DNA of 64,000 bases from Bathymodiolus brooksi (taxonomy: Eukaryota > Mollusca > Bivalvia > Mytilida > Modiolidae), in contig OY804588.1 in NCBI GenBank assembly GCA_963680875.1, positions 60,896,369 to 60,960,368 on the forward strand, in the 5' to 3' direction. Under the pieces are notes generated by a model. That model was not told the DNA's origin, made no database searches, and was given only the letters and a program-made list of their open reading frames with translations. Shown here piece by piece: positions 1 to 9,730 of this stretch (position 1 is the first letter of the stretch; each line of letters starts with the position of its first letter). The position numbers and the translations under genes were made by a program.

Positions 1-57
1 CTGACCGCTACGATATAACTGAAATATTGTTGAAAGTGGCATTAAGCACCATACCAT
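1..57 (+). mobile_element. SINE family A, 3' end cut by window edge
   Basis: The window opens inside the conserved tail of a tRNA-derived SINE: gaccgctacgatataactga, then attgttgaaagtgg and a gcattaagcaccata end. The same tail recurs about a dozen times in the window. The head lies outside. I call family A the copies whose head reads like ggtcgtgatcgtatggtag and whose tail ends in gttaaacaccata. Confidence 0.75.
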
Positions 58-206
58 AACCTATTTTTTGCACCTGGAGTTTCGTTTTCCAAGAATAATT
101 GATATGACATTAACTCAATGTGTAATGAGAACGTCTTTAAGAAAATCAAGCCTTTCAAGTTTTTTCATTAACAATCAAGAGAAATGAAATTGACCAACAA
201 AAGATA

Positions 207-246
207 CTAATAATAATAATAAATAAATAAATAAATAAATAAATAA
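207..246. repeat. (TAA)n/(TAAA)n microsatellite
   Basis: Simple run of taa followed by aaat units. Confidence 0.9.
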
Positions 247-300
247 GTGAATACAAAAGTCAAAAAATAACAAAACAATAAAAACAATCTATCTAAGAGC

Positions 301-447
301 TTCAATGTCTTATTTACATTATTTGTGTTTGTTTACGTATAGTGGTGTTTTTCTGCTTATTGTGTACCCTATGTTGTCAGTTTCTCTGGATTGTTCATAT
401 TTTATTTTCCCTTCGGAATTCTCTAACGTTTATTTATATCGCCATTT
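301..447 (+). repeat. Dispersed repeat, second copy at 45.6 kb
   Basis: Shares tcttatttacattatttgtg, the following gtttgttt, a tagtggtg block and ctctaacgtttatttat with 45612-45745 in the same orientation. Identity of the parent element is unknown. From 448 to 1037 I see only AT-rich DNA with no supported feature. Confidence 0.55.
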
Positions 448-1037
448 TATGAATGCCTGAACGTATTTAAAACGTTTACCTAATTGTTGAAACAGAAAGT
501 GATTTTTAATTTTATCGACAAAACATTTTTAACAATATATATTATCAATGTTTTAATAAAACAATTATATCGTGTAATATAAGCTTTTTTTGACAAGATA
601 TGACAACGCAAGCTAAAGAGGCCGTCCGTATTTGTTCAGGGAATATTTAGATATATACAGCATAATCAAACGATATACTCCAATGAATATGCGTTGACTT
701 TATGCTTTTCATAATCTTGCTGTCTATATTTCGGCGCAAAAATATAATCTGAATAAATATTTTATTATTTTATTAAATCACAAGATCTTATCCCTTTCGG
801 ATACTCTTTATTCTATTGTAAACTACCGATAAATAGTTTACACGTACTAAATACCGAAAAACAAACATTATATTGCAGTTTCGGGAAAAACGGGCAAAAA
901 GAATTGAAACGATAAGAGAATTGACCAAGACAAGTCTAAATTCGTCATTTGACAATGATAAGTCGTCAGGAAGCTTAACAGGAAACCAGTGTAAGTCGAC
1001 TGGCCGATAATGGATTATTCAACCTCCCATCCAAGAG

Positions 1038-1044
1038 TATAAAA
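1038..1044 (+). promoter_or_regulatory. Candidate TATA box of the double TRIM-like gene
   Basis: TATAAAA stands 100 bases before the ATG at 1144, a fitting position for a core promoter with a short 5' leader. The leader has no ATG in frame that would extend the protein. No start-site data are available. Confidence 0.4.
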
Positions 1045-1143
1045 ATCAGAATTATCGAAATGGAAAATATAGTAACACAAACTATATGTAGATGAAACAA
1101 AGAGCACACTCATATTTAAGGAGAACACACAAATGATACAACG

Positions 1144-4095
1144 ATGACTGACGTGCTATGCAAAGCAGAATTAGATGCTGATATTATTGAACAGTCATCG
1201 CATGGCGTAATTGAATGTCAGGATACAATTGAACCGTCATCGCATAACACAAATGAACAGTCATCGCATGACATAAATGAACATCAGGATATAATTGAAC
1301 CGTCATCGCATGGCACAAATGAACAGTCATCGCATGGCACAAATGAAAACCAGGATACGATTGAACCGTCATCGCATAACACAAATGAACAGTCATCGCA
1401 TGACATAAATGAACATCAGGATATGATTGAACTGTCATCGCATGGCACAAATGAACAGTCATCGCATGGCACAAATGAAAACCAGGATATGATTGAACAG
1501 TCATCGCATGATACAGATGGACACCAGGAACGTCTGATTAGATGCCAGCTTTGCTCCAATGATATGCACTTGCCAAAAACTCTACCGTGCTTACATTCAT
1601 TTTGTGAACCGTGCTTAGAAGGCTACATCGAAAATGAAAGAGGACGATCAGGAAAATCATCCATTTCGTGTCCTTCTTGTGATAACATGGTGGTCATACC
1701 ACGTGGTAACGCGAAAACACGGGAATATGTGGAACAACTACCAATAAATACACTTGTGTCAACAATTCTAAGCAAATCTGAAAAATACACAAGTTCCTGT
1801 CGTGATTGTAAACAAGACTTAAATGGAACAATTAATTGGTGTTGTTACTGCGCACGTGCATTTTGTGACGAACATATGCAAAGCCATGTACGAGTGACAT
1901 CAACAAGACAAGTTCATCCAACAGTCAAGTTAGGTGAAGCAGGAACGAATAAATCAACAATTAATTTTCCGTATCAAAAATGCCCAAATCACTCAAAAGA
2001 GAACATGGACCTATTTTGTAAAAAAGAGTGGGCACCTTGCTGTCAAGCTTGTTGTAAGACAATACATAAAAAATGCAACACAGAAGGAACTATTTTTCCA
2101 ATGTCTGTGGCTGCAATGAATGTTAAAGACAGTAAACAAGCGATCAATCTGAAGGAATATCTAGAGACGTTGCGAATAGAAACGGAAAATAATGCGATGT
2201 TGTTCATTGTGCATCTCGACAAACTTCAGATTCAGCGAGATAATATTAAAGAAAGCATTTCTAAAATGCGGAAATCTGTAAACGAACATGTAAATTATCT
2301 CGAAAACAATCTTCAAAGAAAACTTAGGACAATTTACGAAAACACACGCACGGATTTAGAAGAGTGTAGGGATAGCGCAGATATTAAATTCAGTACATTG
2401 TTGTTTTTCCTACGCCTATTGGAAAACATACAAATTCATTTGTCAGATACACAAGACATATTTGAAATGTCCCGTATACGTGAACAAACAAAGAAGATTG
2501 AATCTGATTTACAAACTTTGAAAAGCAAGGCTAGAATTGTTGAAATATCAGTAGGAACATACGTTGATTCTTTTCTACAAATAACACGAATGGGTACTAT
2601 TCACAGGCGTACAAAGTCAAAACGTGAAAGGCAGTCGCGATCTGTATCCGTTCAGAGCTTCACGTCTAACCAACAGGAGAGTCAACAAGAGACGATTCAA
2701 AATCATAACGGTAGTCAAAAAGATCTTCAAGTACCACAAGAAGAAGCAACAAGACAGAAGTCAGAAAATCAAAACAACATTGACGAAACAAAAGACACTG
2801 ACAAACATAATTCCTATACCGGAGGGAAAACAGAACAAACCGTTCAATCTGAAATTAAGGATGGAATTGAAATATTTGATACAGAAACGACAGAAGGTAT
2901 TCCCAACGGTTCACCAAATCTCGATTTCGATGCCGAATCATCAAAAGACGAAGAAAAGGATGATCAATTTTCTTTTCTAAAGTGCCAACTTTGCTCCGAA
3001 GACATACACACGCCAAAAATTCTACAGTGTTTGCATTCCTTTTGTGAAGCCTGCCTGTCAAGAGACATGACGAAACAACTTCAACAATTCAAGGCAATAA
3101 AATACACTTGTCCATCGTGTAGGTGTGTTATAGTAATCTCACGTGGTCGATTTAATGTGAAGCAATTTGTAGAGTCGTTACCTACAAGTACACTTATATC
3201 TACTATCTTCAGCGAAAGAGCAGTCAAAACGAGGCTCTGCAATGGATGTAAAAATGATTCGAATCACGCTATCTATTGGTGTGGTTACTGTGCTCAAGTC
3301 TTCTGTGTTGAACATTTTAAATATCATAAATCACTGGCGTCAATTAATCACCGAACATCTATAATATTTTTCAATGATTTATGTAAGAACCAGTCTGAAA
3401 ATCATTCATCATATCAAAAATGTCGGCATCACAAAAAGGAAAATCTTGATTTATTTTGTAAGAAAGAGTGGACGCCATGTTGCCGCGTATGTCGTAAGAT
3501 GCTACATTCAGTTTGTGATAAAAAGGGGAGTGTTGTTCCGATATCAGTTGCTACAAAGACTATGAAAGAAGGTGATCATTCTAAAAATTTGAAAAAAAAG
3601 ATAGAAACCTTCCGCGAAGATGCAAAATCTATTTCTAAGAATCTTAGTAAAAATCTGGAAGAATTGGAGGTTGATTTAAAAAAGAGTAAAGAGAGTATTG
3701 TGAATAGCCGTGAGTGTATCAAAGAACACCTCAGTTATCTCGAAAACGAACTCGGTGATGAGCTAAAGAAAGCATACGAACACACAAGAACTGAGATAGA
3801 AGTTCAAAGAGACAAGGCAGAGATTAGATTAAGGAAAGTTATCCATTATCAGGAAATGATTGAAAATATCTACATTCATTCGTCAGAAACACATGCTTTA
3901 ATGGAATTATCCAAACTACAAAATCAAACAGAGAACTTGAAATCTGATATACATACCAGTCAAATGAAATCTAGAACGTTTGAGTTATCACTGCAGTCTT
4001 ATATCAAATACTTTAAAAATATAAAGAAAATGGGTGTCATTCAAAGACATACAACAGCAACATGCAAACTGGATACGCTACACGTACCCGTATAG
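1144..4095 (+). CDS. Double TRIM-like protein (two RING/B-box/coiled-coil modules)
   Basis: One uninterrupted 983-residue frame with two complete TRIM modules. Module 1: RING C134-C179 (CQLC ... CLHSFCEPC ... CPSC), B-box1 near 219-248 (WCCYCARAFC), B-box2 280-311 (LFCKKEW, CC, C, H, C), coiled coil about 330-470, tail motif ITRMGTIHRR. Module 2: RING 614-659, B-box1 from 699 (WCGYCAQVFC), B-box2 760-791, coiled coil about 810-950, tail IKKMGVIQRH. Residues 12-130 are SSH-rich repeats; 500-610 is a polar linker. RING proteins of this family usually act as E3 ubiquitin ligases and dimerise by the coiled coil; that activity is inferred. No SPRY, NHL or filamin domain follows. Usual TRIMs hold one module, so this is a tandem fusion; module 2 resembles the next gene more than it resembles module 1. 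A TATAAAA lies 100 bases upstream. Confidence 0.9.
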   Translation: MTDVLCKAELDADIIEQSSHGVIECQDTIEPSSHNTNEQSSHDINEHQDIIEPSSHGTNEQSSHGTNENQDTIEPSSHNTNEQSSHDINEHQDMIELSSHGTNEQSSHGTNENQDMIEQSSHDTDGHQERLIRCQLCSNDMHLPKTLPCLHSFCEPCLEGYIENERGRSGKSSISCPSCDNMVVIPRGNAKTREYVEQLPINTLVSTILSKSEKYTSSCRDCKQDLNGTINWCCYCARAFCDEHMQSHVRVTSTRQVHPTVKLGEAGTNKSTINFPYQKCPNHSKENMDLFCKKEWAPCCQACCKTIHKKCNTEGTIFPMSVAAMNVKDSKQAINLKEYLETLRIETENNAMLFIVHLDKLQIQRDNIKESISKMRKSVNEHVNYLENNLQRKLRTIYENTRTDLEECRDSADIKFSTLLFFLRLLENIQIHLSDTQDIFEMSRIREQTKKIESDLQTLKSKARIVEISVGTYVDSFLQITRMGTIHRRTKSKRERQSRSVSVQSFTSNQQESQQETIQNHNGSQKDLQVPQEEATRQKSENQNNIDETKDTDKHNSYTGGKTEQTVQSEIKDGIEIFDTETTEGIPNGSPNLDFDAESSKDEEKDDQFSFLKCQLCSEDIHTPKILQCLHSFCEACLSRDMTKQLQQFKAIKYTCPSCRCVIVISRGRFNVKQFVESLPTSTLISTIFSERAVKTRLCNGCKNDSNHAIYWCGYCAQVFCVEHFKYHKSLASINHRTSIIFFNDLCKNQSENHSSYQKCRHHKKENLDLFCKKEWTPCCRVCRKMLHSVCDKKGSVVPISVATKTMKEGDHSKNLKKKIETFREDAKSISKNLSKNLEELEVDLKKSKESIVNSRECIKEHLSYLENELGDELKKAYEHTRTEIEVQRDKAEIRLRKVIHYQEMIENIYIHSSETHALMELSKLQNQTENLKSDIHTSQMKSRTFELSLQSYIKYFKNIKKMGVIQRHTTATCKLDTLHVPV
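1180..1530. repeat. In-frame coding minisatellite (66-bp unit, 132-bp higher unit)
   Basis: Codes for repeated IExSSHxTNEQSSHxxNExQD-like units of 22 residues. Units alternate between two variants (NTNEQSSHDINEHQD and GTNEQSSHGTNENQD), giving a 44-residue period. The unit is a multiple of three, so copy changes keep the frame. The opposite strand is also open across the array. Confidence 0.9.
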
Positions 4096-4225
4096 AATAG
4101 AGATGTACATAAGATGGTTCGGAAAACATCAGTAAAGACATGCAACAGCAACATACAAACTGGATACGATACACGTACCCGTATAGCATAACGGTGTACA
4201 TAAAATGGTTCTAAAAAAAATCAGT
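4052..4225. repeat. 91-bp tandem duplication across the stop codon
   Basis: The block starting caacagcaacatgcaaactg at 4052, with the last codons, the TAG stop and early 3' UTR, is repeated at 4143 with about ten changes. The second copy lies wholly in the 3' UTR. It shows local duplication after the gene took its present form. Confidence 0.85.
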
Positions 4226-4374
4226 GTAACTTTCAAAAATGATTTTCACTATGTCATATTATAAGACCTAATATAGATTGGATATATATATAATACAATT
4301 TTGAGATGCTTTCACATTTCTTCATTTTGTCAGGATTGTAGTAACAAATAATGGGAAATTAATGTTAAGAAAAG

Positions 4375-4450
4375 TTTGAAGATACCATATGTGTAATCAG
4401 AAGCCGTAAATCGAAGCAGGGTAGATAATACAATGGCAAAAAGAAAATAG
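4375..4450 (-). mobile_element. Penelope-like element terminal fragment
   Basis: gaagataccatatgtgtaat, then cagaagccgtaaatcgaagc and tacaatggca match the terminal stretch seen in at least six other places here. Orientation is judged against the copy whose YIDD reading frame is known (42.3-43.2 kb). The stretch 4451-4694 shows no clear feature. Confidence 0.6.
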
Positions 4451-4694
4451 TCGCTTTCTAAATTTTGTCACGATTGTAGTAACAAAGAATGGACAACTAA
4501 TGTTAGTCACTTTCATCTAATTTTCAGTAATATAGTGACGACCAGACTTAATTGAATATAGAAGGTCGCACAGTTATAACGAGTGTAGTTCACGACCGTA
4601 ACCAGGTTACTAGAACGATTTAACGGGACGTCACAGTTGTTATGACTGTCCATGGCCAAAACGCAACGCCTTTAGCCACCCATACTCCTTAAAA

Positions 4695-4945
4695 AATATA
4701 TAAGAAGAGCATGAAAATACAAAAAGGGTAATCAGAATCTGTAAATCAAAGAAGAACATACAAGGCATACAAATGAAACTAAAGATTGAGTAACACGAAC
4801 TCCACTAGAAACCGGTGGCGAACTCAAGTACTCCGGAAGGGTAGGCAGTTCCTGTTCCACTAGTGGCACCCATCGTGTTAATCTAGTTACAAACACGGTG
4901 GTAAGTCATGAATGAGGAAAGGACCGGGAAGTATTTACGTAAACT
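4695..4945 (-). mobile_element. Penelope-like element 3' fragment
   Basis: Contains the family's series of landmarks in antisense order: gggtaatcagaatctgtaaa, cacgaactccactag, ctccggaagggtaggcag and ggcacccatcgtgttaatct. It is non-coding or decayed and truncated on both sides. Confidence 0.65.
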
Positions 4946-5094
4946 ATACATTTAATATGTAGTGGAGTAAACATTAAAGGCGCACTTTTGGGTATTTGCA
5001 ACAACATGAATAAGGGTAATAACAACATTACCGAACTCCGAACAATCTTACAAAGGGAAAGTCAAAACTCATAATTATATAAACAGACAAAATC

Positions 5095-5235
5095 AGTCAA
5101 CAACCGGAAAACTGTGAAAACCGTAATGACCCTGACTTGGTACAGGCATTTCTAAAGAAATAGTGGGTTGAATCAGATTTCAAAGCGCCAAACCTCCCGC
5201 TTTCATTACGGCTCTATATTTTATGACAAATCCAA
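5095..5235. repeat. Dispersed repeat fragment
   Basis: The block aatgaccctgacttggtaca, then ggcatttct and aagaaatagtgggttgaa has degraded relatives near 14080-14160 and 27430-27530 (cacttcaataaaaagtggc types). I recall similar dispersed sequence in mytilid genomes but could not search. Confidence 0.4.
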
Positions 5236-5379
5236 ATTAGAACCCGGATGAAAACGACACCAGAAGTGTGTAAAATGAAAAACATAGAATATCAGTTCCA
5301 AAACCCAATCGAAAATCGTAGCAAACGGACAAATAGTTGTTTGTATCCCCTTACTCTCCTGAATTTGTGCAGACATTCA

Positions 5380-6085
5380 ATAACAGTGATAGGGGGCTCC
5401 TCAAGAAAAACGAAAAGAATCTAGCCCGACCCTTTAATATCGCGTTCGGCTATATAGATGATGTCCATATGTGTTAAAATTGACCATGGATATGTTCTAT
5501 GTGTCGTAATCACAAACTGGTCATGTCTTCAATCATGACTTATTACCGGTTTTGCAACAAAAATAACACGACTGATGCCACATGTAGAGCAGGAACTACT
5601 TACCGTTCCGGAGCATCTGAGTTGACCCTAGATTTTTAGTGGAGTTTGTGTTGATCAGTCTGTAATTTTTGGTGTAGTGTTTTGTAGATTATTGTTTGTT
5701 CGCTTGTCATGTTTTGGTCATTGTATTGTCTGCCCTTCTTCTAATTGTGGCAGGGCCAGGGTGGCTCAATGAGCTAGGTAGTTGAATTGCCTAACAACTC
5801 ATACAAGCCTATCACCAATACGGCATGGGTTCGCTCTCGGCTTTGTAAATTACAATAAGGGGTGCACTCGACTCGCAGTCGCAAGTGATAAAGTGTACCA
5901 GTTACTTGTCCATGGTCGGTGGTTCTCTCCGGGTACTGCGGCTTCTTCCACCACTAAAACTGGTCGCCATGATATAGCTGAAATATTGCTGAAAGTGGCG
6001 TTAAACACCAAAAATAAAAAATAAAAAAATCTAATTGTGGGTTCTGATTACCACTTTGGTATTTTCAAGCTTTTCTTAAACTATT
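5380..6085 (+). mobile_element. Penelope-like retroelement fragment with YIDD motif, split by a SINE
   Basis: From 5397 one frame reads LLKKNEKNLARPFNIAFGYI then DDVH; Y-I-D-D at 5451-5462 is the reverse transcriptase catalytic box. The frame then jumps to the element's 3' region (gcaggaactacttaccgttc), so most of the coding part is deleted. The terminal stretch is cut by a family C SINE at 5751-6029 and resumes at 6041 with gttctgattaccactttggt. It is a dead copy. Confidence 0.7.
5751..6029 (+). mobile_element. SINE family C, complete, with target duplication
   Basis: The head carries tRNA-like boxes (gtggctcaatgagct; gggttcgctc) and the tail atatagctgaaatattgctg then aaagtggcgttaaacacc and an A-rich end. 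It is flanked by an 11-bp direct repeat tctaattgtgg (5740-5750 and 6030-6040), proving retroposition into a Penelope-like element. A 60-codon frame inside is fortuitous. Confidence 0.85.
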
Positions 6086-6134
6086 TTAACTTTCTCTCAT
6101 GAAAAGAATCGAAACGAAACAGATGATTACTCGA

Positions 6135-6402
6135 CAAAACCCGGTACTGAATTCATGCTTTCATGCTACGGAAGAGTAAACAGTTTCTGTTCCGCTAGTG
6201 GCATCCGTTGTGTTAATATGACTAACTGAACATATCCGTGGTCACATGTGACACGGATACTCAGTAGCGGTTCACCAAGTCATGGTGGCGACCGTAAAAC
6301 TATCGATGTGATGACTTCAACTTATAACCACTAGGAACCATTGGTTCAGTAGCGTCCTTGCTAGGCAGCAACATTCTATCAAGGAAATCATTATAGAAAC
6401 CA
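6135..6402 (-). mobile_element. Penelope-like element fragment, antisense
   Basis: Landmarks gaacatatccgtggtcacat, catggtggcgaccgtaaaac, gaaccattggttcagtagcg and catcaaggaaatcattata-like text match the antisense 3' coding part of the copy at 42.6-42.8 kb. Many stops interrupt it. Confidence 0.7.
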
Positions 6403-7249
6403 TATGTTGTTTATGTGTCTTAAAATTTTAAACTATAATTAATAATGGGAAACCATGAAGGATAAATATTAGTTCAAAACGTCTTTACAAAAAAGTGCAT
6501 ACTGCAATTTTCAAGACGTATTTAAGTCATAATTGTGAATTCTATGGAATTTTTGGCACTTTTTTGTTATTAGTTCCATAAAATTAATTAATTAAAAAAT
6601 TGTTAGGGATCTGTCAATCGTAATTTATTTTTATAAATACAATTAAATGAGAAACAAAAAATACCACACTGTCGGAACAGTTCTGGAACAGTTCATTTCA
6701 TTCGATTCTTTAATATCTAAATGTTTTAATTTGGTACATTTTATTGTTTATTGGCTAGTTTGATATTTAGTGTATTCCTGTTTTAAATCTCTGTATACCC
6801 AGTTTATAGGCTAGTAACTTTCATTCAAATCTTTTTATTAAAACAATGAGAAAATATCGATTTAACTCTTATTAATAGATAGAAAGCATTTTTACAAAAC
6901 TTTCAAACAAACTATTAAATTGAACAAAGAATCAATGTAACATTAGCTTTCTTTAACACCATATCACCAAGGCGAAATGAAGGGGCCTGATAGGATTCTT
7001 CAAGGGGTGAAATATATTAGAATTGGGAAAATGATATTGTATTGTGTGTGGTTGGTTTTATTTTTGCAAGTTTGGCTGATGAAATTTTATAAATTTCATT
7101 ATCAAAGACAGCATAAAAAGACATTATTTAGCTGTATTACCATAGGTTTATCCTTACCGACACTCTTTACCATAATTCATTCTGAGACTTCCGGCAAGTC
7201 AATATTTTCTTTCCGAAAGGAAAAGGAAAATACATAGTACGCTTCAGTT
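6403..7249. other. AT-rich spacer upstream of the second TRIM-like gene
   Basis: No exon, repeat or promoter motif I can support. An 86-codon frame at 6977-7237 has a hydrophobic stretch but no family likeness; I regard it as chance. Confidence 0.4.
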
Positions 7250-8824
7250 ATGGAAGAGGGAAATGAAAACGCGTTCAACCAACATCCAACGATGCCAAAT
7301 GACCAAGACAATCAATACGAGACAATATCCAGGCACCAAGAAAGTCAACAACAAAATCGACCTTTAAGCAACAAAGTTAATATTGAATCAAGACATAAAC
7401 AGGTGCCCAGTATGGAGTCTGAAAATAGAAATAGCCCTGATGGAAAGGACGCCAAACCGGAAGATACACCGGAAACAAATGAGCCTGAAACTGAGCCACC
7501 AGGGCATGAAACTGTTCCAGCAGTTCATACCAGTGAAATTGTTGGACACAAACATTCTGCTACTCCTAGAACAAAAGTCCACACAACAGACCCTTCAATG
7601 TCAAGAGAAACTACTGATGTCTCATTAGACCTTGAACTAGAAGGACCAACACATGATGCGAAAGAGGCTCAATATCTGCTGGTAAGGTGTCAACTTTGTT
7701 CGCAAAATATGCGCATGCCAAAAATGCTTCAGTGTTTACATTCTTTTTGTGAGCATTGCCTGGAGGGATATGTTAAGAAACTTGTTGATCGCTCCAAGAC
7801 GACAACGATTACGTGTCCGTTATGTCATACTGTAGTTTTAATTTCGCGTGGTAAGATTAATGCGAGGGAATACGTTGAATCACTTCCTATAAGTACAATT
7901 GTGTCTACCGTTTTAAGCAAAAAAGCGGCCATAACGAGACTCTGCAATGTTTGTAAAAGTGACGTGAATCGGGCCATTTGTTGGTGTGGCTACTGCGCAC
8001 TCGCATTTTGTGACGAACATGTACAATATCATAAACAACTGACGTCACTAAAACACCGCCACCCAACAATAAGTTTGGACGATATAGGTAGAAATAATCC
8101 TACCATGATGTTTCCGTATCAAAAATGTCATTTTCACAAGAAGGAAGACCTTCATTTATTTTGTAAGGAAGAATGGGTCCCATGTTGTCATGTCTGCCGA
8201 AAGATGCTTCATAAACAGTGTGACGTGCAGAAAGGAAGTGTTGTTCCCCTCTCAGATGCTGCAACAAAAGTGAAAGACGGAAGACATGCCAAGAACTTAA
8301 GCAAGAGACTGGAAGCTTTACGCGAAGAATCGGAAACGATTTCAGAAGATCGCATAACAAATCTTGATGAACTCGAACTTCAACTCAGACTCGGTAGAGA
8401 AAGCATTTCAACAATTCGCAATTGTATCAACGACCATCTGGATCATCTTGAAGATGGATTACATGACGAACTTAAGGAAATATACGAGCGTACCCGAACT
8501 GATTTAGAAGAAGAACGAGACAAGGCAGAAATAAAATTACGCACTGTTGTCCATTTTCAGAACATCCTGGAGAACATACATATTCATTCGCCCGACACCC
8601 AAGCCATAAGTGAAATGTCCCATCTACGCCACCAAACTAAGTGCATGGAATCTGATGTACGCACGTTTAAAAGAAAAGCTAGAACATTTGAAATTTCAAT
8701 TACAACATATGCTGAATATTTCAAACAAATATCGCGTATGGGGGCACTCCAAAGACGAGAAATATCAGCATACAAAATGGCACCCGGTTCCAGCACCAAC
8801 AAGAACAAAAACAAACTTCTATAA
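7250..8824 (+). CDS. TRIM-like RING/B-box/coiled-coil protein
   Basis: A 524-residue intronless frame starting at ATG 7250. Order: polar, Pro/Glu-rich N-terminus 1-140; RING C147-C192 (CQLC ... LQCLHSFCEHC ... CPLC); linker SLPISTIVSTVLS; B-box1 232-262 (WCGYCALAFCDEH); B-box2 293-324 (KCHFHKKED ... LFCKEEW ... CCHVCRKMLH); coiled coil about 345-475; tail ISRMGALQRR and a Lys/Asn end. All zinc ligands are present, so the protein looks functional and probably acts as a ubiquitin E3 ligase (inferred from the family). Its RING, B-boxes and polar N-terminus (QESQQ, KQVP, SENRN) resemble the linker and second module of the upstream double gene (QESQQ, LQVP, SENQN), pointing to a shared ancestor. 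No SPRY or NHL domain follows. Confidence 0.9.
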   Translation: MEEGNENAFNQHPTMPNDQDNQYETISRHQESQQQNRPLSNKVNIESRHKQVPSMESENRNSPDGKDAKPEDTPETNEPETEPPGHETVPAVHTSEIVGHKHSATPRTKVHTTDPSMSRETTDVSLDLELEGPTHDAKEAQYLLVRCQLCSQNMRMPKMLQCLHSFCEHCLEGYVKKLVDRSKTTTITCPLCHTVVLISRGKINAREYVESLPISTIVSTVLSKKAAITRLCNVCKSDVNRAICWCGYCALAFCDEHVQYHKQLTSLKHRHPTISLDDIGRNNPTMMFPYQKCHFHKKEDLHLFCKEEWVPCCHVCRKMLHKQCDVQKGSVVPLSDAATKVKDGRHAKNLSKRLEALREESETISEDRITNLDELELQLRLGRESISTIRNCINDHLDHLEDGLHDELKEIYERTRTDLEEERDKAEIKLRTVVHFQNILENIHIHSPDTQAISEMSHLRHQTKCMESDVRTFKRKARTFEISITTYAEYFKQISRMGALQRREISAYKMAPGSSTNKNKNKLL

Positions 8825-9382
8825 AGCTGGATCTAAATCGACACTTTAAAATAGAACATTATTGTCTATTTTCTGAGGTAGAGTTCTTGTCTTTGAACAC
8901 TTTAGTTATTAGTTATAGATGTAATTTAAAATAGTTTTTTTCTTTAAAAATATATAGTGTTAGCTTTATCAAAATAGTATCTTTCTGGAAGCCGACATAT
9001 TTGAAAATGCCACTCAGATTTTCTGAGTACGTATTTATATTAGAATAGTAAAAACAAAGATTAACAATTATAGGGAACATGACAAAAATAAATTACAATT
9101 CGGTTACCAGGACAACAACAGTGTAACATAACCCACAAAAGAAAGAAACAAAGAAAAAATTAGAAAACATGATCTACGTATTGTAACATTTAGGCGGTAA
9201 GCCGTTTATTTTAGTATTAGTTGCCAATATTATACTTGAATGAGCAAACTATTTTTCCTTACAGACCCCCTAAGTGTATTGCCAGTACTTGCTGTTTAAA
9301 GGGAGATAACACTTTTGTATATGTGGATATCTTTTTGTCTTTTGCAAGGGAATAAATTGATTATTTTATTTTGTGGCTAATA
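8825..9382. other. 3' flank of the second TRIM-like gene
   Basis: AT-rich. AATAAA at 9087-9092, 260 bases past the stop, is a possible polyadenylation signal. Nothing else recognised. Confidence 0.35.
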
Positions 9383-9535
9383 TTAGTTATGGTTTTTGGT
9401 GTTTAATGCCACTTTCAACAATATTTCAATTATATCGTGGCGGTCAGTTTTATTGGTAGAGGAAACCGGAGTACTCAGAGAAAACCACCGACCTGTCGCA
9501 AGTCACTGACAAACTAAATATGTTGTATCGAGTAC
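9383..9535 (-). mobile_element. SINE family A tail, antisense, running into the satellite
   Basis: Reads tggtgtttaatgccactttc, then aacaatatttcaattatatc, the reverse of the family A tail, and continues to ttgtatcgagtacag. There it passes without a break into the 47-bp satellite, whose monomer also contains gtatcgagtacag. Confidence 0.8.
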
Positions 9536-9730
9536 AGTGTCTGATATTACACTAAGATCTAACAATATGTGGTATCGGGTCAAATATCAAATAAGTGACA
9601 AATCATTGACAAGTGTATGAAATTCTACTTTTTTTAAGCCAAGAGCTTCCAATTGGGGTATGAAGATTTCCCGATGTTAATCGATACAGAATGGTAGATT
9701 ACCAGATAAAATTGTAGCAATGATAATTGG
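9532..9730. repeat. Lone satellite monomer plus 150-bp flank, left copy
   Basis: One monomer of the 47-bp satellite is followed by aagtgacaaatcattg, then agcttccaattggggtat and gatttcccgatgttaatcga. The same 150 bases follow the last monomer of the array at 12215-12357. So a monomer-plus-flank block was duplicated, and the array lies between the copies. Confidence 0.85.

Noticed and set aside
1184..1504. Minus-strand frame of 106 codons across the N-terminal repeat
   Set aside because: It is the mirror of an in-frame repeat on the coding strand; no splice or start context of its own.
6977..7237. 86-codon frame just before the second TRIM-like gene
   Set aside because: No family likeness, ends 12 bases before the real start, composition like the spacer.
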